DNA from: Zerene cesonia
Taxonomy: Eukaryota; Arthropoda; Insecta; Lepidoptera; Pieridae
Reading direction: 5' to 3'
NCBI RefSeq assembly: GCF_012273895.1
Contig: NC_052126.1
Coordinates: 2,183,218 to 2,247,217 of the forward strand
DNA: 64,000 bases
The number at the start of each line of letters is the position of its first letter. Position 1 is the first letter of the stretch. This document shows, piece after piece, positions 1 to 12,679 of this stretch. Under the pieces are notes generated by a model. The model saw only the letters and a program-made list of their open reading frames with translations, searched no databases and was not told the DNA's origin. The position numbers and the translations under genes are program-made.

Positions 1-2590
1 ATTCAGGTGTAATTATACAATAGTTTTAGAAAAGTATGTTATAAAATACATCGATATTTACGTTGTAAGATAAAATACGGCTTAATATTCAATAATAATG
101 TACATTTTTCTTCAGCATAATTTATCAATTCCCCACTTCGTACTATTTAAAAAGCTTTTAAGCGAATTTGAATTTTAAATTTTCTAGCGACCTGTTATCT
201 CTCTCTTCAATTTTGCACAATTCTTGTAGTATTTTTTTTATTAAATATCCTTTTATTACCATCATCCGGAGAAGTAATACGTAACAAGCCGCTTATCCGT
301 GCTTTGCCTAAATTAGCCCGGCCGGTTTTTGGTGAAATCTCTTCTTCGTAATATTATGCTTTTATATCTTATACATTGATGCCAATCTTTACAAAACGTT
401 AGTAAGAAACTACGTAATTAGATCTGAGATTCGTTCTAAAAATATATTAGCCTCGTGCTTTGAAAACCTTTCACTAAACCTAAGTATTTCTATAATTTCA
501 AAATTTTAAAATCCATCTAAACTCACATAAAAATACATTCTAAGAATTTCATCACATCCCACATTTTAATATTACCGAGCGTGCAAGTAAATGAAACTTT
601 AAAGTTCGTAATTTCATTCTAAAATGAATTTAAAATCTAGATATTTTTACACCGTTTCTATAGCGCTTGGCTAGAGCTCTACGCGGGCGACTAATTAAGT
701 AATATTTTTTTTATTCTCATTAAGAAATCTTCAATTAACCCTGCAATATTGTCGTTGGGAAAGTTAATTTTCCAGTTTTCCATTAGAGTTCACTGGGATT
801 CACTTGGGAATATTTAATTTGTTTTTCTCGGAACGTTTAAGACAGTTTTAGATATTATAATCAGGTTAAGAAAGTTGGACAGTTGTGCTTTATAAATGGT
901 GTTTCTTGGTCTTCCTTCGGTCATCAGTCTTATGTGCGTATCTTGCTTATACTTTAATGGGGATCGAGATGAGATATCAAGAGTCAATTAATAATGTATG
1001 TATGTATAATATTGTGTTAATCTCGAAAGTTAGAGAAGATATATGCAACTAAGAGCAATTAATAAATTTGCAAGTAATACCTCTTTTCATAATATTATAT
1101 TTATTCCATTATTACATCATTCACAATTGGTGAATAAATGTTAGATTAGGGGAGACCGCTTGCACGAAAATGATTAACAAAAAAGGTTACAATATTGTTA
1201 AACATTATACATATTATAATATATTGCACTAAAAAGTTAGTAACACTCTTTAGAATGGCAATACCATTATGGCATTACATTACGTAAACATTTTTTAACA
1301 CTTACTATAAATTCACCGGTAATACATTCAAAATGTCAATTATATTGAGTTTGTCAATACACCGGAAATTACGTGAAATTTTCCAGAGCTTTTAAAACAG
1401 CTTCCGGAGTCTTGAGTTTAAATTTAGAAGGGTTTCGTAAATTAGCCATTTAAATAGGAAAGTTGGGGATTGATGAAACGCCGAGACGTAGAGAAATGTT
1501 ATGTTAATTAAACTTTAGGGAAATGTGAGTGATTTATTATAATTGGACGTTGTGTGTGGAGGTTACTGTCATTTCTATTGCTTAAATAGTTTAAATTTGA
1601 TATGTACAAGGTAATGTCGGTATTATATCTTAAAATTATTGTATTTAGGTGCAAATGTTTCTCAAACATATATTATTTTATCGACACGATTCGATAATGA
1701 TTATCCCGTTCATAATAAATTGGTATGCAGATAACAAATCGAATGGTCTTCAACCCACGGAAACCGCCTTTACCAACGTGGGAGAAGGCGCGGGCGGGAA
1801 ACTTGTTAGTATAAAAATAGAAGAATAATAAATATCCGTCTTCTCATACACACAAATCCACACAACTACTCCAATTAAGTACGTTTAATAACACTAAACA
1901 AACAAAATATTTCATACAACGACTAAATTATTCAAATTTGACCACAAAGTCTAGACTGCTTGCTGTTCCGACCCATCAATCCGACCTGATTCCTAAAGCA
2001 TTTAGAGCGTAAAAAAGCACAGATTAAAGAGTCCTTCACCAATCCCCAGTCTCACTCAAGACCTCCATTCATTCATTATGTCATGCTCAGTCACTGGACC
2101 TAATTTAGATAAGTACTAGACAGCAAAAAACGACATGCGGTCTAGTTTGAAGAGGAATCTTGAAAAGCTGTTCACTCTGGAATCCGTATTCTTTTATTCA
2201 CTTAATGTAAGTTTGTATATAAATGACTCCTTAAGATTCGATTTTTACACACTATAAACGGATAGATTTAATTCAAACTTTGTCAACTTATTAAAGACCG
2301 GTAATATAATAATTTTATGAGTTACGCTTATTATCCTGATGTAGATCGCCTGGCTTAATTAATTACTTTACGTACGAGTGAGACAATCTAGTTGATTCTA
2401 TCATTGAAGCCTGTTTTTAGTTTTCTTTCTTTCTATTTATTAATTTCAGCTTCAGAGATAAAGATTCCAGCATGAAAAGAACACTTATTTTAGAACTTAA
2501 GCGGTACTTGAAAATGTCTTCGGTAAATAATTTGTATGATTTGGCAACATGTCGAATTATCATAATCAGTAAGGTACATATATGTCACCG
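1..2590. other. AT-rich stretch without recognisable gene
   Basis: No coding exon, RNA gene or named repeat could be supported on either strand. The composition is strongly AT-rich with frequent stops. A TATA-like string (TATAAAAATAG, about 1810-1820) follows a short GC-rich patch (about 1770-1800), but no reading frame follows it. Confidence 0.5.
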
Positions 2591-2657
2591 TTAGATTGTA
2601 AAGATCGTTAGATTACAATCTATCTAGCGAGATTGTAAACTATCGATAGATTGTGAA
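2591..2657. repeat. Cluster of AGATTGTAA-type motifs in both orientations
   Basis: Four copies of a TTAGATTGTAA-like word lie within about 65 bases, some direct and one inverted (AGATTACAATCT is nearly self-complementary). It may be the edge of a small foldback element. No flanking target duplication is obvious. Confidence 0.4.
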
Positions 2658-2829
2658 CCGTATCATTATGATTGCAATTTGACTCATTATTCTTCGCTAT
2701 ATTGTTGTTGATTCTAATGAGATACATACGCGTTTAAAAAGTGTATACAATATATCATCATTGGCCATTACTACGGTAGAAGAGATATTATTGATACTTG
2801 TAATTGATTTAACTGTTATTTAAGTATAA

Positions 2830-2863
2830 GAAAGGAGCGGCTATTAAACTAGCCGCTCCTTTC
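2830..2863. repeat. Perfect 14-bp hairpin
   Basis: GAAAGGAGCGGCTA (2830-2843) and its exact reverse complement (2850-2863) flank a 6-base loop, TTAAAC. The stem is GC-rich in AT-rich surroundings. No gene lies next to it. Confidence 0.75.
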
Positions 2864-3100
2864 GCATTCAGCAAGTAAATGCAATATGACGTAATAGTAA
2901 TTAAAACAAATGCGTTACTACTCATTTTATTAGGGTAATGCTAATTAAATCTATCTTGAAATGAAACAAAACGCCCGCAAAGAGTAATGAAGTAAACTTT
3001 GTGATGAGGAAAAAAAGCAGAAAATTCGTTCGTGATGGGCCGTAAGTACTTTAGCGGCATTCGCGTTAATATCAGCTGATACAAGACGCTATATCTCCTT

Positions 3101-3273
3101 ATATGTTAAATTCCCATGTCACAGTTTAAGTTACCAAACTCCTCCGAAACGGCTGTACCGGTACTTAAAATTTTGTGTGCATATTGGGTATGTCTGAGAA
3201 TTGGACAACGTCTATTTTTCATAGCCCTAAATGATAAGAGTAAGGCAGGACAGCGTTTGCCGGGTCAGCTAAT
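3101..3273 (+). mobile_element. Short dispersed element, family F (Helitron-like), diverged copy
   Basis: It matches copies at 37169-37334 and 61689-61862. Shared landmarks are the start (TTCnCnTGTCACAG), the middle block CTCCTCCGAAACG, the phrase TAAGAGTAAGGCAG-A-CAGCG and the end GGGTCAGCTA. The CAGCTAGT-type terminus without an A-tail fits a non-autonomous Helitron. The reading frame at 3116-3298 lies inside it and is not a gene. Confidence 0.6.
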
Positions 3274-3874
3274 TTGGATATATAATATTCTGAGCTAACG
3301 ATCCATAAACCTATTTTTATCACCATTTCAGATAGCTCAGATTTCAGGTAATTTTATAAATTGTATTAAAGTAAGTATTTATCATCTTATTCTTAACTAA
3401 TACGAGTGATTTATGATTTATGACATCATCCTATATGTGATTTATGACTCATTATAACATTTATACGATATTATTGATTTTTTTTTTGAGAACTTTGGAA
3501 TTTTAACTATAACATATTCCCAGTTTCTTTTTAAAAGTTAAGCTTCATAACCCAGGGTGAAAAGGATAGAATAACTTCATATATAAGTGTCACTTTTCCA
3601 CGTGCACACTTAAGAAGAATTATGATAATTGACAACTTAATTTGGTCCTTAGTCATTCGAGTAACTTCACGCAGTTGCGCATACGCGTGTTATATCCGTT
3701 TGTATGTAATTAAACTATAGAATATGATAATATATTACAAAAATATATTAATTAATTATTCTATCAAATTTTGTAAATCATCATATCCTATCCTACTGCC
3801 ATAAATAGGAAACTTTTGTATCTTAGTATTTTTGTAACTTTCACCATTAGAAAGCTGCAACTTCATTAAGTGAC

Positions 3875-4078
3875 ATCCTACTAATATTTTAAATGCGAAA
3901 GTTTGTAAAAAGATGTGTGTGTATTTGTTGCTCTTTCACGCAAAAAACTACTGAACCGATTGCAATGAAATTTGGTACGTAGATAGCTGAACAACTGGAA
4001 TAACAATAGGCAACTTTTTATCCCGATTTTCCTCCGGGATACGGACTTATGCGGGTGAAACTGCGGGGCGCAGCTAGT
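3875..4078 (+). mobile_element. Non-autonomous Helitron-like element, family A
   Basis: It starts TCCTACTAATATTTTAAATG and ends GCAGCTAGT. The interior carries the family's signature block (ACCGATTGCAATGAAATTTG). Near the 3' end is the remains of a hairpin (GCGGGTGAAACTGCGG). A 5' TC, a 3' hairpin, a CTAGT end and no terminal inverted repeats are Helitron hallmarks. The same family recurs on both strands through the window. Confidence 0.65.
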
Positions 4079-4525
4079 AGGCTATATATGAACCACGGGC
4101 GGGGTCGAACATCAAGTTTAAATGATATTAAAATATCTAAAAGTATCACATGCCGCCACCTCACCGCACACTCAGGCCAGCACTAACGACCGATAGCTCC
4201 CATATTCATCGACCATGCTCGGGCATTAGGTAATTGATAGCGGACTGTGTCTCGATAGTTCCATGAATATTGATGACGCTGGTTCACGTTTATTAATTTA
4301 AAAGTACCTATTCCATTATGGAAAGGTTTCATGCATATTCACGTGGTGTTTTTTCGGATTATGCGGAGGATGATATTTGTAGTTTTCCACGATGGTGAAA
4401 ATTATGTTTGGATGTCGGATTTGTAGGGGATTGGGTTTGTTAAAATTCTGTTCTGTATTCAAAGTCAAATTGAACCAATTGTTTATATTATATTTAGGTA
4501 TAATATATTTAAATTATGTTATAAA

Positions 4526-4730
4526 GAGCTGCGTCCCGCGGTTTCACCCGCGTAAGTCTGTATCCCCTAAGAATATCGGGATAAAAAGTTACCCATGTGT
4601 TATTCGAGTTATCCAGCTATCTATGTACCAAATTTCATTGCAATCGGTTCTTTAGTTTTGTGTGAAAGAATAAAAAACATACACATGCATCCATCCTCAT
4701 AAAGTTTCGCATTTATAATATTAGTAGGAT
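4526..4730 (-). mobile_element. Non-autonomous Helitron-like element, family A
   Basis: Reverse-oriented copy. Its hairpin end is at about 4527-4552 (CCCGCGGTTTCACCCGCG) and the family start (TAATATTAGTAGGA in this orientation) is at about 4717-4729. The 87-codon frame at 4392-4655 runs into it and is not a gene. Confidence 0.65.
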
Positions 4731-5951
4731 AGGATATATTTTGAATTAGACTACGAGAGGTACTTTTGAATCGTCATTTGATAGTTTTACCATTTAAAAC
4801 CAATCTGCCTTTCAGACTGAAAACCAATAAATCATTGGCAATTTGAAACAATTTTAAACAAATTAAACAGTTACTATAACTTTATCTTAGAAAGCAATTA
4901 GTAATTACTTCCTGAAGAAAAGCTTTCGAAACTGAAGTTCTCGTTTACATATAACTAGCTGCGCCCCTGCTGTTATTGCTGCTGCTATTTTCCTATTTAT
5001 TATCATTAATACCACTTCTTATGTAACACAAGAGATATATTATAAGAGCGCGCGTTGTGAAGACTTAACTACATCCCTATTGGGACGTTTTGAATGTCAT
5101 ATACAGGTGAAGAAAGAGTAAGCGATCTAGTTTTGACCCGAGAGCGATAAGGATGCACGTAATAATGTATGGAAATATTAACGAATAGATCCGTAACGCG
5201 AATTGACATGAACGCAACACATCTATAGTTTATTATATCATTGTATACATCACAATAACAGAATAACAGTAGTTCTAAAATTGAATCTTCCCAATTTCAT
5301 TCAAAGTCGCAGTATCAGAACAGAAATGCATGAACTTCCCAAAGCAGCAAAGCAATAATAAAGTAAAGCGCCTAAACAATAGTTAACCGTTAAACACATT
5401 CAGTTTAACGATGCAATTTCAAAGCATTGCAGGCGACAATTCAGCTAAACTCTACACAGATTTAGAAAGTCAAAGCCATTTGTGTACTGGATCGTTTAAA
5501 GGCAATATTCGCTATAGATGGCTACAATTGTGCCACTGGGAATCAGTTAATGTATCTGGAATATAGGTTGGATTGTTCCACAGAAATGTGGCTTGGCGTG
5601 TTTTATCAGCGCAGATTAGTTTTTTGTTGAATATTATAAAGGTGTGTTTGTGTCACCTGCTCTTTTCAGGAAATACGGTACCGATCATAAATTGTTTGTA
5701 ATTCACCTAATATAGGTAGTTAAACGATAGGCTGAAGAGTTTTATAAACGATTAAACAACACGTCAAGATTGTTAGACAGACAGGGCTATTTAACAATTC
5801 ATGCGAAAAGTTTTAAAGAACGATTGAACGGTTCGGTCGTGGTAGCGAAATGTAATATAAAAAAAAGAATAATAAGGTTTTATTTACTTTAAAAAGGTAC
5901 ACCGATAGAGTTTAGATACAAGTTAAATCCTAACTTGCCTAATTCAGCTTT
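4731..5951. other. AT-rich stretch without recognisable gene
   Basis: The only recognisable item is a family A terminal scrap (TAACTAGCTGCGCCCC, about 4952-4967), followed by a short CTGCTGTTATTGCTGCTGCT-like run. No exon could be supported. Confidence 0.5.
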
Positions 5952-6045
5952 TTTGTATGTTAGACCTGGTAACCAAGCCAGATCCTTGTTGGTGATGGTT
6001 CACCTGATGGTAAGCGATCATCCCTCGCACATGAACCTTTTGTCA
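5952..6045 (-). mobile_element. Fragment of poly-A SINE-like element (SINE A)
   Basis: GGTTCACCTGATGGTAAGCG (about 5999-6018) is the reverse complement of the 3' part of the element at 8623-8951. Only this end survives. Confidence 0.55.
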
Positions 6046-8622
6046 CCTATTACTTAAATAAAGGAATAAGATTCTTTAAAACTAGATAATTTTATATCTA
6101 TATCTCCGGATCATGAGATGTAGAATTTTCTATTCTATAGAGCTATTGCGACTAAACTGTTATAAGACTATCAGTGTTAGTAACGTTTAGGTTTACATAG
6201 CACTACAGAAATTTGTTTTAACATGCTTTTTATTAGCTTCACCTGTTTGTATGTAACCGAATTCTTTAGAGTCGATATTGACCACACTTCAAACGGACAG
6301 TTACAATACAAACTTTGTACTTATCAAGAATCGGTGACAATACAATTATTTCATCAGTTATTAGTTAGGATCACCTCTATCAGGTTTATTATTTAAGATT
6401 AATGTCCTTACATATACAGTGTTTAAGGGAGACATCAGTATTGGAAACAATAGAAAAATATATTTTCATATCGTAGGAATTATAAATTTTTTAAACAACA
6501 GCTACACACAGCAAATCTCTAGCCATTATCACATCATTCATATTAAATTACTTCCTGAAACGCATAAAAGGGCAGATCCACATACTCTCTCCACGCGACA
6601 ATTAAAGAGATAATTTCAATAAATAAATTAAATTTAAGCACTAAAGTCGCCGCTTAATTTAAACAATACGTGGCCATTGTCTCTCGCAACAGTAATAATT
6701 GCTGACTTGGGGCGTATTCGTGAATAGCTGCATTCATTGCCTTCCTCTTTCCAATGAAACAAAAGCCTATATAAAAAGCGACTAAGACAGGCACCGTCTT
6801 GGTTTGTACAGGGCCTCATGTGCCCGTGGAAGGGCCCTTTCATACTCGCTTATTTAGGAGCACATTTTCTGAATCGCGCTGTTAAAAGTGCATATACCAT
6901 CATATACCTTTATATTTATGTTTCGTATTATACTACATCTGACAGAATTTTGGCGCGAAAGATATGTCTTTAATGTAACCATTTTGTGAAAGTTTGGAGT
7001 TTAAGTATCAAATGATATTACAATGACATTTTTTACCTATCATAATATTATCTGTATAATACAATAGGTTAGATATTTAATTGCCTAGAGCTTCATAAAT
7101 AAACAAACTATGAAGATTATACAAATTATAATCAATGCAAATATATATTACGTATATTGGTATATATGAATATTTTTCAGCAATTTGATTCCATGACTGG
7201 CCAAAGTACGGCCCAGACAAGATACCTACATTGTTTTTGATATTTGTTGTTTTCTTGATAATGAGTGCGCCTTAGAATTTTTAAAGAAAGGAAATTCTTA
7301 TATGTAGGTAATTGTTGAGGGCAATGGACAGGATTGTACTGTTACAATAAAACAAACGCGGTATAGAAAGAAGTTTATTGTATTCTGAGGTTTACATCTT
7401 AATGTTGTTTTCTTAAAAAGATTCAAACTATGCTCCCTTAGAACATTAATTAAATGTAAAATTAATTAACAAAAATAAAAATTGTATTATTGTTGTGTAA
7501 TTTTGATAGTTTGTGTGTTTTGATAGATTCGAGAAAAGTTTAGAATTTCATTTCAAACGCGAATAAAGTCACGGACATTATCTAGTTAATACCTAACGAA
7601 TCAACTTATAAAAACATAAACAATCCATTTATAACCAACATTCAAAAAGTCTATAATAAAAAAGTTACACGTCTAACTAATATTGTTTTAAATTGTTACC
7701 AAATCTTTATGCATTTTTAACTAATATTCCTATAAGCGAGATTGAATAAATAGAAGAATAATATATTTAGTATAACCACGTTCAACTGTCATACAGCTAA
7801 TTAGAGGAAGTCCTGTCATAAAGTTACACAACAGTTAAATGGAACCATTACTAGTTATACATATTACATATTATAAACTACTTAAAACTTTCAAGCAGAC
7901 TCTCCTTTAGGTTACGTACGTGAGCCTCATTATATTTAATGATAAAAGTTGATCATGTTAGAATAACAGTGTTATATTAATGGAATCAGATTTTATTTTA
8001 AATTAACTAATTAGAACACTGAACTATTTTAGAAAGACAAAAACTATTGTTTGTCCCTTGACATTCTAAGACAGCAATGTATCATAACATACTGCGTTTC
8101 TTTCAATAAAATTTTACATTTTCATAAATTTTAAACCATCCATCAACAGAACTACATAATCTCTTATCTATTTTTATTATATATATTCTATATCTCACAT
8201 TATGAACAAACCTCGTAATAACGCTGAAATATTTTCTTAATCCAAGCCAGCTTTCGAGGCCAAATATCCTATACGTATTATTTCAAAGTTACGATGCAGC
8301 TACCTTCAATATACCGAGTGCAAACTTTAACACAGTAAAGTTGCATGGTTTGGGGAACACGATTCTTCATACATATGCAAATATGGGGAAAATATGGATG
8401 CACTAGTTTATAAAGTTTGCTATTTTATTAATGTTGCATAACTTGCGAGGTATATTTTTTAAAATATGACCCAAGTTTGATGCGTGTTATGACTCCCTCG
8501 TGTTTAGTTTATGTATAACACTCAATATTCTGTGAAATTTTAGAGTTTTCAGTTATACTGAGTAATTAAATAAAGTATGTTGTATTTATTTTAGGTTATT
8601 GGTTATCAATTAATTTTTTTAT
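6046..8622. other. Mostly unique AT-rich stretch
   Basis: No gene could be supported, apart from an odd GC-richer island at 6650-6850 that is listed separately. The frame at 6419-6613 has no signal peptide, no motif and AT-driven codon use. Confidence 0.5.
6634..6843 (-). other. Unassigned open frame in a GC-richer island
   Basis: A 69-codon frame with a true ATG lies on the minus strand. The protein has no recognised motif, no signal peptide and no obvious splice partner. The island holds the self-complementary AAGGGCCCTT (about 6829-6838). On the opposite strand it has a TATA-like TATATAAAAAG (about 6769-6779), so it could equally be a promoter or a repeat relic. I do not recognise it. Confidence 0.2.
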
Positions 8623-8951
8623 TGTGGGAGTCGAGCACGCTTCGGCACGAATTGGGCTCGAACCGGGGAAGTACCACATCCCCACAGAAAACCGGCGTGA
8701 AATAGTGGCATGCCACTGTGTTTCGTACGGTGAGTGGGGGAGCCGGAGGCCCGTTTCCTTTTCCTCACCCATCCTAGTCCATTCCTTCTTTCCAATTGTT
8801 AATCCTTTCCTTTTCCCTTACCCCATAAAAGCGGGCAGCGCATTCACAGAGGTACTACCTTTGCGAATGTTTATGGGCGGTGGTGATCGCTTACCATCAG
8901 GCGAACCACCAGCTCAGTTGCCAGCTATGACATAAAAAAAAAAAAAAAAAA
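8623..8951 (+). mobile_element. Full-length poly-A-tailed SINE-like retroposon (SINE A)
   Basis: It opens GTGGGAGTCGAGCACGCTTC, holds a pyrimidine-rich middle (about 8750-8820) and the block GGTGATCGCTTACCATCAGG, and ends in a run of A (8934-8951). More or less complete relatives lie at 9971-10300, 20026-20285, 41061-41358 and 47973-48289. The length and A-tail fit a short retroposon mobilised by LINE machinery. It resembles abundant lepidopteran SINEs such as the Metulj type, but that name is unverified. The 103-codon frame here is incidental. Confidence 0.65.
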
Positions 8952-9512
8952 TTAAATAAATGCAAAATCATTTCAGCAATAAAACGATCGTAATTTCTTA
9001 CAAATTAGCTAGTGTCTTTCTTTAAGTTTGTAAACAAAAACAAAAAAGAGAAGAAAATATAATTTAGCATAAAAAATCTAATTATAATATCATACTAAGT
9101 ATTATTTTATTTGTCTTAGTCTTTGTCGCACAATTACCATTCTCATAATTAAAATTAATCTTACGACATGAGTAAGCCAAAAAAAAAATACATATACCTA
9201 GATTCGAAAATCATAATTAGGTACATGGTTCTTATAAAATCTGAACTGCTCAGTCAGATTCATTATATAATTGAATATGGCTTTATATCAACATAATTCA
9301 TATTAAATTTCACATTAAATATTTAAATTTACAAACTACTAACCGCTCATTACGGGACCATCAAAATTTCTCTCCAAATTCATACGTTAAAACTGCAGTG
9401 GACCAAAAAATTAGTTATGAAAGTTGGTGCATAAATCGTGGGCGTAGAAAATCTGTTTTTGTAAAAACTGCGTCGAATGTAACAGATGTTGAGTGGATAA
9501 GTTCACATATAT

Positions 9513-9550
9513 AAAATATAATTCTTATTAAATAATAAGAATTATATTTT
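9513..9550. repeat. Perfect 18-bp foldback
   Basis: AAAATATAATTCTTATTA (9513-9530) is followed by two A residues and its exact reverse complement (9533-9550). With its 2-base spacer it is a near-perfect palindrome, likely to form a cruciform or hairpin. Confidence 0.75.
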
Positions 9551-9970
9551 TATATAGTCTACTTAAGGCCAATCACAGGAACCGCTTTTAAGAACAAAAC
9601 TACTGTTTCAAAGATTGATATTTAACTATTGTCAATGTTTTACGGAGCAGTATTACGTTATAAACTATATCTTGTCTCAAAAATACACACCAAAACATTC
9701 AAATGGTAACCCGTTTTATCATCCACACACCTCCTCCATATATCATTTTACCATTCTTATACCCCGGACCTTACTACAACATGACATTATGATCAGGGTG
9801 GGTATAGACTAAATACATAAAAAAGGGGAGCGCTCACTTGTAGCAAAATCGTAACCGAACATTCCATGCTATTCAATTTTATCGAACGTTAGACAGTTTT
9901 AAATATTTTGTTAAAAGATTTTAAAACTATGTGTCATCGCGTAAAAAATTACCAAGAAAAAGCAAAATTT

Positions 9971-10300
9971 TTGTTTTTTTTTTATCACCGTCGGCAATGA
10001 AGCTGGTGGGTGACCTGATGGTGAGTTACCACCGCCCATAATCATTTGGAGAGGCGTAAGATCGCTTGCAGACCATACGCCTCTACAAATGGATTGCTGA
10101 CTTCGAATTGGAAAGGGATTGAGAAAAGATTGTTGAGAGGAATAAAGGAAAGGAATGGGATGGGTAAGGAAAAGAATATGGGCCTCCAGCTCCCCCACTT
10201 ACCGAACGAAACACAGCAGTATGCTATTTCACGCCGGTCTTCTGTAGGGGTGTGTTACTTCCCCGGTGCGAGCTGGCCCAATACGAGCTGAAGCAATTGC
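9971..10300 (-). mobile_element. SINE A, reverse copy
   Basis: The poly-A tail appears as poly-T at about 9973-9983. The block reading CACCTGATGGTGAGTTACC in this orientation (about 10012-10030) and the start region GTACTTCCCCGGTGCGAGCT-like (about 10256-10275) match the copy at 8623-8951. Reading frames at 9911-10198, 10046-10291 and 10252-10458 are by-products of it. Confidence 0.6.
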
Positions 10301-12208
10301 AAAAGGTTCAAACCAAAAACCTTAAACGTACAACGAAATATATCAGCTTAATCGCTATGAGCATTGCGCCGAACAGAGCATCGAGCATTCGTAGGAATGT
10401 TATATTAAATGGGAGTGCTTTGGAAGCTGAGCCTGTACTTGTATCAGACCATTTGTAGGAACGTTACACTGCATCGAAATGCTCTAATATCTACCGACCC
10501 ACCATTATAACAGTTCCTTCTCCGTTACCCGAAGCCTCGCTCATTATGCGGCAATGAATCATTTTTATAGTGCGGCAGACGTTAAAGGGATCACTGTGAT
10601 GGATTGCCCCGTATTGTCATTCATCTTCACAATATGTCTTATGCTTTATCAATAATATATCGAAGGTATGAGCAAATATTCTTGCTGACAGTCTTGCTAA
10701 TAACGTTTAAATAATGGGTGGGTTTATTCGTGAATACCTGTTTTATTAAATTTAAGAGTTATATTATATTAACTGTTACCGGTAGCTTCGTCATTTCATG
10801 CCAAATTTCAAATGATTTGCATTTCAATTGCATGTCAAATTTTAAATGATCGGTCCAATAATTTTAGCTGTGCGTTGAAAGATCAGCTAGTCTGTCATCT
10901 TTGCGTTTCATATATTAAGATTATAAGAATATATTAACATGAAACCAATTTTTAAATAAATTTTTCTTTATCCTTCAATATAGATGTAAACAGTTAACAA
11001 TGAGTGGATATCAATAATAGATAAAATAGATCTTACCACACTACTCATCACAGTTGAATTTATTTCGCACATAAAATTAACGCATTTATATTAAAGCATT
11101 AGTACATACCCACTTCCCTATGTTTAGTTATTTACCCAAAAAAACCTAGATAATTACGTTAAGAGTTATACGTAAAACAATTTGGCTTAAATGAAATGAA
11201 ACAACTGCAATAGAAACAAAACGTTCTATAATAAATAAAAGTTCATAGCTTCAATATTTCCTGCTAAGTTCCAAACTTTACAGCTTCCATAAACAATGGA
11301 GGTTTTCAAGGAAACGTACTGCGTCGCTGTTAGTTAAACTTAGAGGATCATATTTCTCCCAGTAATCTCGGAATTAAACTTATTTTGAAGAGAACTCGAA
11401 ACTTATTTTCCTCATTGTTTGGCTTCGGATTCTTACAAAGAGTTGAAAGTGTTGTGTTGACTCGCCTTACTCATTTGTATTGTGTTTGTACATTGATTTA
11501 CTAAATTATATATTGGTACCTGGTATTGATTTACTAAAATATATATTGCTCTTTTTAATAGTGGGCCGTTAAAAGACTGCTAAAGACCCAAGATAATCTC
11601 ATTGAGTCTAGGTAGCGGACGCATTCTAACAAGCACACAAGGGGCCATGGACCCTTCACTAAAGCGGCTCGGAACACAGTGGGGCTTTAGTCAGTAGGAA
11701 TCCGACATAAATCTTGCATATATGCTTATGACCCACGGCCTGTGGGATTTAGATTTCCCCAATATAAAAATAAGGTCATCTCATAATTATTCTTTTTTCT
11801 GTAAATACGATCGCATTGAACCCCATCTCACAAGTATTTATCAAACTACCAAACCTATCAACCATTCTGATACGACCCAATTGAAGCATTTAGTTAGCGT
11901 ACTTGATTGATTGATTTAAGATCCAGTAAGTATGAAGTAAGATCTTATAATTTAATAAATATTGCCAAGAGTCAGTCTATAGACTTGGAAATGTAATGTC
12001 ACGTTCTTGGAATTAAAACTTCTCAATACAGTGGAAACAAATAATAACAATTTCATTTAAAATTCAATTGAATAAAAACTATTGTGGTAACTGTCTGATG
12101 CAAAGCTTTATTTGATTTGTGGCAAGCATTTCTTTTGCACGCTATTTGAGTGCCATAAATGACACTTAGTTATCGATTATAGTTTATGCTTCAGATTTAT
12201 CTCTATAT
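10301..12208. other. Unique AT-rich stretch with one repeat fragment
   Basis: No gene could be supported. About 11637-11760 is a copy of a repeat found also at 20350-20500, 42035-42160 and 59111-59185. Its key words are CTAAAGCGGCTCGGAACACA and TAGGAATCCGACATAA. At 11493-11548 a 23-base word (TTGATTTACTAAA...) is tandemly duplicated. Confidence 0.5.
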
Positions 12209-12408
12209 TAGCTGCGCCCCGCGGTTTCACCCGCGTAAGTCCGTATCCCGTAGGAATATCGGGATAAAAAGTTGCCTATATGTTATTCCAGTTGTCCAGC
12301 TGTCTATGTACCAAATTTCGTTGCAATCGGTTTAGTAGTTTTTGTGTGAAAGAGCAACAAACGCACACACATCCTTACAAACTTTCGCATTTATAATATT
12401 AGTAGGAT
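12209..12408 (-). mobile_element. Non-autonomous Helitron-like element, family A
   Basis: Well-preserved reverse copy. The hairpin CGCGGTTTCACCCGCG lies near 12220-12235 and the element starts at TATTAGTAGGAT (reverse orientation, near 12408). Inside it carries a CACACACATCC run. Confidence 0.7.
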
Positions 12409-12650
12409 TAGGACTAGTAGGATAATAGGATTTGTTTGAATGACTAAGTGTCTGTTTCTGTTATCTAAACTTATATTATAAGAAAAAAACTGTTTGTAAT
12501 GTTTTTACAGACCACTCTGGACCGATTTAAAAACATTATTTCGCCATGTTTTCAGATTGCTTTCATGTATGCTCTGCATAGCTGCATTTTCTGAGTGACA
12601 AAGCCTATGTTTTATTTATACCCCGGCCATCATTGGTCAGTTACTATTAT

Positions 12651-12679
12651 TACTTTACGTCACTAAGTGACGTAAAGTA
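12651..12679. repeat. Perfect 14-bp palindrome containing TGACGT motifs
   Basis: TACTTTACGTCACT (12651-12664), one central A, then the exact reverse complement (12666-12679). Each arm holds a CRE-like TGACGT half. No gene adjoins it. Confidence 0.7.

Noticed and set aside
8624..8935. 103-codon frame as a gene
   Set aside because: It coincides with a repeated poly-A SINE-like element and is not conserved in frame between copies.
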